A stretch of 5,025 bases of DNA from Gammaproteobacteria bacterium (lineage in GTDB: Bacteria > Pseudomonadota > Gammaproteobacteria > UBA9214). The notes beneath the pieces are model-generated. The model did not search any database and was not told the DNA's origin. It saw nothing but the letters and a program-made list of their open reading frames with translations. The position numbers were made by a program, and so were the translations under genes. Positions 1 through 5,025 of this stretch are shown piece after piece; the stretch's first letter is position 1; each line of letters starts with the position of its first letter. The DNA lies in NCBI GenBank assembly GCA_003454335.1, contig DMKK01000187.1:1-5025 (forward strand), read 5' to 3'.

Positions 1-78
1 GTGTTTTTCCGTGGATTCCGTGGCGATAATATCTGTCTTTACCGGGTTGGGTTAGTACCAGCCTCAAAAAGTATTACC

Positions 79-85
79 GAAGGAG
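79..85 (+). promoter_or_regulatory. Ribosome-binding site deciding the adaptor start
   Basis: The sequence GAAGGAG lies six bases upstream of the ATG at 92, which is near-ideal Shine-Dalgarno spacing. It favours ATG 92 over the in-frame TTG at 89 (spacing only 3) and over ATG 107, whose upstream purine-rich stretch directly abuts the codon. Confidence 0.8.
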
Positions 86-91
86 CTATTG

Positions 92-1366
92 ATGTTGCAG
101 GTGAGGATGAAGCGAAATCTGTCCACTGTTGCCATGGTGATTGTCCTGCTGCTGGCGGGGTGCGGAGACTCGAATACCTATGTGGAACCGCCACCACCAC
201 CGGTGACGGTTGCCATACCCGTCATCCAGGAGGTGACCGATTACCTTGAATTTACCGGCACCACGGTTGCCTTCGACCATGCCGAAGCGCGCGCGCGGGT
301 GGCGGGTGTGCTCGAAAGTATGCATTTTACGCCGGGTACCTATGTGGAACAGGGTGAGCTGCTGTTTGTCATTGATCCGAGGCAATACAAGGCCGAGTTG
401 CAGGCGGCGGAAGCGGAATTGGCGAGTGCCCAGGCCGATGTGAAGCTGGCGCAAACGGAATTGGCCAGGGCAAAAGAGCTGTACAAGCAGAATGCCGGTT
501 CTGAGTCGGATGTTGTCAAATGGCAGGGGCAGCTGGGAACAACCCGGGCGGACATTTTAATTGCCGAGGCAAAGATCGAGAGTGCCGAGCTGCTCGTTGA
601 GTACTCGCAGGTGGCAGCACCGATCAGCGGGCGGGTTGGCCGCGAGCAGGTCGATCTTGGCAACCTGGTGGGTAATGGCGAGGCGACGCTGCTCACCGAT
701 GTCACGCGTTTCAGTCCCATGTATGTGTACTTTAATCTTAATGAACGCAACCTGTTGCGTTTGCTGAAGGTATACAGGGAAAAAATACAGGAGAGAGGGG
801 GTGATACCACCAGTACATACCTAAAGCAGGAAAAGATGCCTGTATATATGGGGTTGGCCGATGAGGAAGACTATCCCCATGAAGGCATTTTGGAGTTTGC
901 CGAAACCGCAGTCGATACTGGGACCGGGACGATGGAATTGCGCGGTATTTTTGTAAATGATGGACGGCCACCGGCCCTGCTTCCGGGGTTGTTTGCACGT
1001 GTCCGGGTGCCTGTTGATCAGCGCGCGGATATGCTGCTGGTGACGGAGCGTGCGGTTGCCCAGGACCAGGGAGGAACCTATCTGCTGGTCGTCAATAGTG
1101 AGAACATGGTCGAACGGCGCGGTGTAACAACCGGTCAGAAAATTGATGGCCTGACAGTTGTTGAAGAAGGTTTGCGAACAGACGACAGGGTGGTTGTGGA
1201 AGGCGTGCAGCGGGCACGGCCCGGCCGCATGGTTGCTCCGGAACCGGTAGAGATGTCAGGCCTTACCACCAGCGCGCTTACGCAGGCGGCAGCAGAGAAA
1301 GATGCGACGTCAGGGTCTGGTGATGCTTCCTCGCCGAACAAGTCGCAGCCGGACGAACAGCAGTAA
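92..1366 (+). CDS. RND efflux periplasmic adaptor, lipoprotein (AcrA/MexE-type membrane fusion protein)
   Basis: This 424-residue protein should bridge the inner-membrane RND permease and an outer-membrane TolC-like channel in a tripartite pump. Residues 1-24 form a lipoprotein signal: basic residues MKR, a hydrophobic run, then lipobox LAGC with Cys24 as the predicted lipidated residue. A Pro run (about 33-37) leads into the first half of the lipoyl domain. An Ala/Glu/Gln-rich helical hairpin follows (about 98-170). Near its tip, R126, L130 and S137 match the R-x3-L-x6-S (RLS) pattern used by AcrA/MacA adaptors to dock on TolC-type channels. The second lipoyl half carries the family motif APISGRV (176-182), and the beta-barrel and membrane-proximal part carries LPGLFARVRV (297-306). 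The last 35 or so residues are a Ser/Ala/Asp-rich, probably disordered tail. Length is normal for AcrA/MexE relatives and the frame is intact. The permease gene starts 18 bases downstream. Family assignment is firm; the substrate cannot be told. Confidence 0.95.
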   Translation: MLQVRMKRNLSTVAMVIVLLLAGCGDSNTYVEPPPPPVTVAIPVIQEVTDYLEFTGTTVAFDHAEARARVAGVLESMHFTPGTYVEQGELLFVIDPRQYKAELQAAEAELASAQADVKLAQTELARAKELYKQNAGSESDVVKWQGQLGTTRADILIAEAKIESAELLVEYSQVAAPISGRVGREQVDLGNLVGNGEATLLTDVTRFSPMYVYFNLNERNLLRLLKVYREKIQERGGDTTSTYLKQEKMPVYMGLADEEDYPHEGILEFAETAVDTGTGTMELRGIFVNDGRPPALLPGLFARVRVPVDQRADMLLVTERAVAQDQGGTYLLVVNSENMVERRGVTTGQKIDGLTVVEEGLRTDDRVVVEGVQRARPGRMVAPEPVEMSGLTTSALTQAAAEKDATSGSGDASSPNKSQPDEQQ

Positions 1367-1384
1367 ACAACAAGCGCGGTCGCC

Positions 1385-4300
1385 ATGTTTTCAAAATTCT
1401 TCATCGAACACCCCATCTTTGCCAGTGTCATCTCGATCGTGATCGTGATCGCCGGCCTGGTGTCTGTCGGTCTGCTGCCCATATCCCAGTATCCCGAAAT
1501 TACCCCGCCTACCGTCGAGGTGAAGGCCTCTTATCCGGGTGCGAATGCCGCGGTGGTCGCAGAGACCGTTGCCGCCCCCATCGAGCAGGAGGTGATTGGT
1601 GTAGAGAATATGATTTATATGTCCTCTGTCAGTGCCGGCGACGGTTCCTACACCCTGACAGTGACCTTTGAGGTTGGCACAGATCTGGATATGGCCAGCA
1701 TCCTGGTGCAGAACCGGGTCACCCTGGCCGAGCCGAAACTTCCGGAGGAGGTGAAGCGCCAGGGCGTCAATACCAAGAAGAAATCACCGAATATTATTCT
1801 CATTGCGTCACTGTCTTCGCCGGATGGTCGCTACGACGAGCTCTACATGAGCAACTATGCCACCTTGCGCATACGTGACACGCTCAGTCGTATTCCGGGG
1901 GTCGGGGATGTCGGGATCTGGCCGGAAAGTGATTACAGTATGCGTATCTGGCTTGACCCCAATCAGCTCAAGGCGCGCAGTCTCACCACCACAGAAGTTA
2001 TCGACGCCATTCGCGAGCAGAATGTCCAGGTGGCGGCCGGGCAGATCGGGCAGCCGCCGGTTCCAGCCGGACAGAATTTCCAGTATGCCGTGAATGTGCT
2101 TGGCCGGCTGACCGATGTCGAGCAGTTCGAGGACATCATCATCAAGACCGGTGAGGGCGGGCGTATTACCCGGCTAAAAGATGTTGCACGCATCGATCTG
2201 GGAGGCAAGACCTATGATATTACTTCCCGCCTGAATGGTGCGAGTTCGGCCAGTATCGCTGTGTACCAGTTACCCGGTTCCAACGCCCTGGATGTGTCCA
2301 AGCGGGTGCGTGCCGCCATGGAGGAGATGAGCGCTTATTTCCCAGAGGGCCTGGAGTACGCCGTTCCCTATGACACTACCATGTTTGTGGATGCCTCGAT
2401 CAAACAGGTCTACGTGACACTGGTAGAGGCAGTCTTGCTGGTGTTCCTGGTGCTGTTTCTGTTCCTGCAGGACTGGCGTGCGACCCTGATACCGGCAGTA
2501 ACGATCCCGGTGTCATTGATTGGAACCCTGGCTGTGATGCTGGCGATGGGGTTTTCGATCAACATGCTTACCCTGTTCGGGCTGGTCCTGGCGATTGGTA
2601 TTGTGGTGGATGATGCCATCGTGGTGGTCGAGGCCACCGTTTCGCATATGGAGCAGGGGCTGGCTTCCCGGGCGGCTGCTATTAAGGCCATGAGCGAGGT
2701 GTCCGGGCCTATCGTCGCCACCACCCTGGTGCTACTGGCTGTGTTTGTTCCGGCCGCGTTTCTGCCCGGTATTACGGGTGAACTGTATCGCCAGTTTGCC
2801 CTGACCATTGCCGTGGCGACTGTTTTCAGCTCCATCAATGCGTTGACCCTGAGCCCGGCACTTGCGGCGCTGGTGCTGCGTCTGCCGCCGGAGAACAAGC
2901 ATGCCTTTTTCCGCGGCTTCGACAAGTTATTCAACAAGGCGGAAAACGGCTACATGAGTGTGGTCAGGGGCGCCGTGCGTCGCACAGCGCTGATGCTGCT
3001 GCTGGCACTGGGTCTGATAGGGTTTACCGGCTGGCAGTTTGTCAGCCTGCCCACGGGGTTTATGCCGGTTGAAGATCAGGGTTATATCCTGGTGCATGTG
3101 CAACTCCCGGATGCCGCCTCGCAGGAACGGACCAATGAGGTGCTCGACAAGATAGATGCAATTCTCAAGCAGACAGATGGTGTTGCGGACTGGGTCATAT
3201 TCGGTGGCTTCAATCTGATCGATGGTACGGCCGCTTCTAATAACGCCGTGGTGTTTGCAACCCTGGTCCCCTGGGAAGAGCGTACTGAGCCTGAGTTGCA
3301 ACAGGAGGTGATCCTGGCAAAAATGCAGGGGCAGTTCAACCAGATCCAGGAATCGATCGTCTATGCCTTTCTGCCGCCTGCCATCAGTGGTCTGGGTGTT
3401 GCCGGCGGCTTCCAGATCCAGATCGAAGATCGGGGTGGTATCGGGCTGGATGAGTTGAATGCCATGGTGCGGGAGATTATTCAGGACGGCAATGCGCAGA
3501 GCGGTCTGACAGGGTTGAATACCACCTTCCGGATTGATGTGCCGCAGCTGTTTGCAGAGGTTGATCGTACCAAAGCCAAGACACTGGGTATCCCGTTGAA
3601 CGAAGTGTTCGATACCTTGCAGGCTTATCTGGGTTCAGCGTACGTGAATGATTTTAACAAGTTCGGGCGTACCTGGCAGGTGATGGCGCAGGCTGACCAC
3701 CGGTTCCGCACCCGGCCGGATGATATTCGTAGCCTGGATGTCCGTAATGCCAGCGGGGCGATGGTGCCACTTGGAACCCTGATTGCTGTCGAGGAAACTG
3801 TGGGCCCGCAGACGATCCTGCGCTACAACCTCTATCCGACGGCATCCATTACCGGCGAGGCGGCGCCGGGTTACAGTTCCGGGCAGGCGCTTGATCTGAT
3901 GGAGCAGCTTGCGGGTCAGAAGTTGCCAACGTCCATGGGCTACGAATGGACCGGCATGTCGTTTCAGGAGAAACAGGTTGGTTCGGAAGCCATTATGGTA
4001 TTCGCACTGGCTATTATTCTGGTGTTCCTGGTGCTGTCTGCCCAGTACGAGAGCTGGTCCAGTCCGGCGGCGGTGATCATGGTTGTGCCGCTGGCGGTAC
4101 TGGGTACGGTACTTGCTGTGATGATGAAAGGGGCTGACAACAACGTTTATACGCAGATTGGTATTACCTTGCTCATTGGTTTGGCCAGCAAGAATGCGAT
4201 TCTGATTGTGGAGTTTGCCATGGCCGAGCGGGAGCGTGGCAAGAGTTTGCTTGATGCGGCTGTCGATGCAGCGAAATTGCGTTTTCGGCCGATCCTGATG

Positions 4301-4513
4301 ACTTCCATCGCATCCATTGCAGGTTTTATGCCGCTGGTTGTTGCATCCGGGGCCGGGGCCGCCAGTCAGCAAGCCATTGGCCTGGCGGTGGTAGGCGGGA
4401 TGGTGGCGGCGACGGTCATGTCCCTGACCTTTACGCCGGTGTTCTATGTCGTGACGAAGCGACAGGGTGGGGAGGGCGAGGTGCCTGCTGAGAGGGCTGC
4501 TGCCGGGGATTAA
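1385..4513 (+). CDS. RND multidrug efflux permease, HAE1 family (MexF/AcrB-like)
   Basis: This 1042-residue inner-membrane transporter is a full-length HAE1 permease that exchanges protons for exported compounds. The typical N-terminus MFSKFFIEHPIF leads into TM1 (about 10-30). A large periplasmic porter/docking loop (about 38-335) follows, then TM2-TM6 (about 342-500), TM7 (about 535-553), a second periplasmic loop (about 560-865) and TM8-TM12 (about 868-1022). Proton-relay residues are all present: D409 and D410 in GIVVDDAIVVVE, K936 in GLASKNAILIVEFA, and R966 and T973 in RFRPILMTS, matching AcrB D407, D408, K940, R971 and T978. SNYATLRIRDTLSRIPGVGDV-like and EQNVQVAAGQIG segments resemble MexF more than AcrB, as judged from memory. 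The start ATG at 1385 gives the standard N-terminus but has only a weak ribosome-binding site, suggesting translation coupled to the adaptor gene. The cytoplasmic tail is short. The substrate is unknown; HAE1 pumps usually export amphiphilic drugs, dyes or solvents. Confidence 0.97.
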   Translation: MFSKFFIEHPIFASVISIVIVIAGLVSVGLLPISQYPEITPPTVEVKASYPGANAAVVAETVAAPIEQEVIGVENMIYMSSVSAGDGSYTLTVTFEVGTDLDMASILVQNRVTLAEPKLPEEVKRQGVNTKKKSPNIILIASLSSPDGRYDELYMSNYATLRIRDTLSRIPGVGDVGIWPESDYSMRIWLDPNQLKARSLTTTEVIDAIREQNVQVAAGQIGQPPVPAGQNFQYAVNVLGRLTDVEQFEDIIIKTGEGGRITRLKDVARIDLGGKTYDITSRLNGASSASIAVYQLPGSNALDVSKRVRAAMEEMSAYFPEGLEYAVPYDTTMFVDASIKQVYVTLVEAVLLVFLVLFLFLQDWRATLIPAVTIPVSLIGTLAVMLAMGFSINMLTLFGLVLAIGIVVDDAIVVVEATVSHMEQGLASRAAAIKAMSEVSGPIVATTLVLLAVFVPAAFLPGITGELYRQFALTIAVATVFSSINALTLSPALAALVLRLPPENKHAFFRGFDKLFNKAENGYMSVVRGAVRRTALMLLLALGLIGFTGWQFVSLPTGFMPVEDQGYILVHVQLPDAASQERTNEVLDKIDAILKQTDGVADWVIFGGFNLIDGTAASNNAVVFATLVPWEERTEPELQQEVILAKMQGQFNQIQESIVYAFLPPAISGLGVAGGFQIQIEDRGGIGLDELNAMVREIIQDGNAQSGLTGLNTTFRIDVPQLFAEVDRTKAKTLGIPLNEVFDTLQAYLGSAYVNDFNKFGRTWQVMAQADHRFRTRPDDIRSLDVRNASGAMVPLGTLIAVEETVGPQTILRYNLYPTASITGEAAPGYSSGQALDLMEQLAGQKLPTSMGYEWTGMSFQEKQVGSEAIMVFALAIILVFLVLSAQYESWSSPAAVIMVVPLAVLGTVLAVMMKGADNNVYTQIGITLLIGLASKNAILIVEFAMAERERGKSLLDAAVDAAKLRFRPILMTSIASIAGFMPLVVASGAGAASQQAIGLAVVGGMVAATVMSLTFTPVFYVVTKRQGGEGEVPAERAAAGD

Positions 4514-4614
4514 TGCTTCAGGATGGCGTTGACCATTTGCAGTGAAAGATTTTCCAGATTAGCGTAGTCAGCCACATTGTTATGGTCTATACTTGTCGGC
4601 TGTTGATGCTTCAT
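4510..4614 (-). CDS. Possible small ORF, 34 aa, hypothetical
   Basis: I do not recognise this product. On the reverse strand an ATG (complement of 4612-4614) opens 34 codons ending in TAA (complement of 4510-4512), so its stop overlaps the permease stop tail-to-tail. The translation has protein-like composition, and its C-terminal part (residues 21-34, ENLSLQMVNAILKH) could form an amphipathic helix. Against it: no good ribosome-binding site precedes the ATG, it is very short, and the reading frame stays open upstream of the ATG to about 4760, through the rRNA promoter, without another ATG. It could be a real small protein, the degraded C-terminal end of a former gene, or chance. Confidence 0.22.
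   Translation of the reverse strand: MKHQQPTSIDHNNVADYANLENLSLQMVNAILKH
4565..4593 (+). promoter_or_regulatory. Possible weak sigma70-type promoter upstream of the rRNA promoter
   Basis: TAGTCA (4565-4570) and TATACT (4588-4593) are separated by 17 bases and match the -35 and -10 consensus at 4/6 and 5/6. The predicted start near 4600 would be about 125 bases upstream of the start predicted from the stronger promoter at 4692. That roughly recalls the P1-P2 spacing of enteric rrn operons. No GC-rich discriminator or UP element accompanies it, so it may be chance. Confidence 0.28.
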
Positions 4615-4669
4615 TTGGCGCAAGTGCGTGGTCTGATTTCTGACCCCGCAAGGCCGGTGAAATATAGAT

Positions 4670-4689
4670 GTAAAAATAATAATTTTTAC
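4670..4689 (+). promoter_or_regulatory. AT-rich UP-like element, perfect inverted repeat
   Basis: GTAAAAAT (4670-4677) and ATTTTTAC (4682-4689) are perfect inverted repeats around AATA. Relative to a start near 4726 they cover about -56 to -37, exactly where the UP element that contacts the RNA polymerase alpha C-terminal domains sits in rrn promoters. The A-run/T-run composition fits that role. Binding is inferred from position and composition only. Confidence 0.6.
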
Positions 4690-4691
4690 TG

Positions 4692-4719
4692 TTGACAGAA
4701 TCAGAAATACGCGTACTAT
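4692..4719 (+). promoter_or_regulatory. rRNA operon promoter (rrn P1-like)
   Basis: A perfect -35 hexamer TTGACA (4692-4697) is followed, after the 16-base spacer typical of rrn P1 promoters, by TACTAT (4714-4719) as the -10 (4/6 match). A GC-rich discriminator-like stretch (GCGCTCC, 4722-4728) follows, the feature linked to stringent ppGpp/DksA control of rRNA promoters in proteobacteria. Transcription should start near 4726. The exact -10 is uncertain because the overlapping TATATG (4717-4722) is an alternative with a less favourable 19-base spacer. Confidence 0.75.
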
Positions 4720-4753
4720 ATGCGCTCCTTGCCGGCCACCGTTGCCGACAAAA

Positions 4754-4765
4754 GTTCTTTAAAAA
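4754..4765 (+). promoter_or_regulatory. rrn boxA antitermination site
   Basis: GTTCTTTAAAAA closely resembles the rrn boxA core (TGCTCTTTAACA in E. coli) and lies about 30 nt into the transcript. boxA RNA is bound by NusB-NusE (S10) and helps assemble the antitermination complex that prevents Rho-dependent termination in rRNA operons. The sequence and location match known gammaproteobacterial leaders; binding itself is inferred. Confidence 0.75.
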
Positions 4766-4780
4766 TTCGATCAGGTAATT

Positions 4781-4793
4781 TGTGTGGGCGCTT
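4781..4793 (+). promoter_or_regulatory. rrn boxC-like element
   Basis: TGTGTGGGCGCTT follows boxA by 15 nt and matches the TGTGTGGGCACT element found at the same place after boxA in E. coli rrn leaders. It is part of the conserved leader antitermination/processing region. The match supports a true rrn leader rather than an isolated 16S fragment. Confidence 0.65.
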
Positions 4794-4837
4794 ACGTCGA
4801 TGTTGTGAATGCAACAAACTTTCGGTGAAAGCGTCTG

Positions 4838-4857
4838 GATATCCGGAAACGGATGTC
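4838..4857 (+). other. Leader hairpin with GAAA tetraloop
   Basis: GATATCCG (4838-4845) pairs over eight positions (one G-U) with CGGATGTC (4850-4857), closing a GAAA loop of the very stable GNRA class. It lies in the 16S leader, is not followed by a T-run, and so is a structural or processing element rather than a terminator. Confidence 0.6.
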
Positions 4858-4888
4858 AATTCTAGACAGTATCATCGAGCAAGGATCT

Positions 4889-4908
4889 GGTTGCTCCTCA
4901 AAGCAACC
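4889..4908 (+). other. Leader hairpin just upstream of mature 16S
   Basis: GGTTGCT (4889-4895) and AGCAACC (4902-4908) form a perfect 7-bp stem with a six-base loop, ending 12 nt before the mature 16S 5' end. It could affect 16S 5' maturation or folding. No T-run follows, so it is not an intrinsic terminator. Confidence 0.55.
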
Positions 4909-4920
4909 AAAGCAAACTTG

Positions 4921-5025
4921 AAAGTGAAGAGTTTGATCCTGGCTCAGATTGAACGCTGGAGGCATGCTTAACACATGCAAGTCGAACGGAAACAGCAAGA
5001 GCTTGCTCTTGGCTGTCGAGTGGCG
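4921..5025 (+). rRNA. rrs: 16S ribosomal RNA, 5' part (runs off the window)
   Basis: The first 105 or so nt of small-subunit rRNA are present. AGAGTTTGATCCTGGCTCAG begins at 4928, equivalent to E. coli position 8, which places the mature 5' end at 4921 (AAAGTGA versus AAATTGA in E. coli). ATTGAACGCTGG and ACACATGCAAGTCGAACGG follow. The V1 helix (4992-5016) is a 10-bp stem with one bulged G and a CUUG loop, and the conserved GAGTGGCG follows at the window edge. About 1430 nt of the gene, and any tRNA, 23S and 5S genes, lie beyond. The fragment fits Gammaproteobacteria but is too short for finer placement. Confidence 0.97.

Larger units (their letters stand above)
4726..4920 (+). ncRNA. rRNA operon leader (5' external transcribed spacer)
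   Basis: This is the transcribed spacer from the predicted promoter start to mature 16S, about 195 nt. It holds an antitermination block (boxA, boxC) and several stem-loops. These are CGGC/GCCG (4733-4747) in the place where a boxB hairpin would be, TGTTG/CAACA (4801-4816), CTTTC/GAAAG (4819-4831), an 8-bp stem with a GAAA tetraloop (4838-4857), and GGTTGCT/AGCAACC (4889-4908). The leader is removed during rRNA processing. The 5' end is inferred from promoter spacing. Confidence 0.7.

Noticed and set aside
2..30. Possible efflux promoter with GATAAT (25-30) as the -10
   Set aside because: The -10 is a 5/6 match, but no acceptable -35 lies 16-18 bases upstream, and the region is cut by the window edge.
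1..249. Open frame from the window edge on the + strand, 82 codons
   Set aside because: It overlaps the well-supported adaptor gene in another frame, and its Cys/Gly/Thr-rich translation looks like a frame shadow. It begins only because the window starts with GTG.
1432..1451. Short tandem GATCGT-like repeat near the permease start
   Set aside because: It encodes the alternating Ile/Val of TM1 (SIVIVIAG) and is explained by codon choice in a hydrophobic helix.
3635..4372. 245-codon reverse-strand ORF within the permease gene
   Set aside because: It lies entirely antisense to the conserved permease. Its His/Gln/Arg-rich translation is typical of an antisense shadow of GC-rich coding DNA, with no recognisable domain.
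4625..4650. Imperfect hairpin considered as an intrinsic terminator of the efflux operon
   Set aside because: The stem is only 4+4 bp with an internal mismatch, and no T-run follows. The nearest T-run (4683-4687) is over 30 bases away and belongs to the UP-like element.
4720..4971. 83-codon + strand ORF across the rRNA leader and 16S start
   Set aside because: It spans the predicted transcription start, boxA and mature 16S rRNA, so it is a chance open frame in non-coding RNA.

Overview
The window reads as Gammaproteobacteria-like chromosomal DNA. Three things point there: a start-of-16S sequence close to that of enteric and pseudomonad rRNA, an rRNA leader with recognisable boxA and boxC elements, and an RND efflux pair resembling the MexEF/AcrAB families. 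The order or genus cannot be fixed from about 105 bases of 16S. The coding DNA is fairly GC-rich, and the spacer in front of the rRNA is clearly more AT-rich.

Layout: bases 1-91 are a short upstream stretch with a good ribosome-binding site but no convincing promoter. Bases 92-1366 encode a lipoprotein periplasmic adaptor (membrane fusion protein) of the AcrA/MexE type. After an 18-base gap, bases 1385-4513 encode a complete HAE1-type RND permease. The two genes almost certainly form one operon and make two of the three parts of a proton-driven tripartite efflux pump. The outer-membrane channel and any regulator are not in the window.

Bases 4514-4920 (about 400 bases) hold no confident protein gene. 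They contain a possible 34-codon reverse-strand ORF whose stop overlaps the permease stop, a weak promoter-like pair near 4565-4593, and then a strong rRNA-type promoter with an AT-rich palindromic UP-like element (4670-4719). A structured rRNA leader with boxA, boxC and several hairpins follows. Mature 16S rRNA starts at about 4921 on the + strand and runs off the window at 5025.

Together the window shows an efflux operon lying directly upstream of, and co-directional with, an rRNA operon. No clear intrinsic terminator is visible between them. I see no CRISPR array, transposase, tRNA or phage gene, and nothing that amounts to a new biological system. The points worth a second look are the small reverse ORF, the rrn promoter architecture, the efflux-rrn junction and a 19-bp repeat inside the permease gene.
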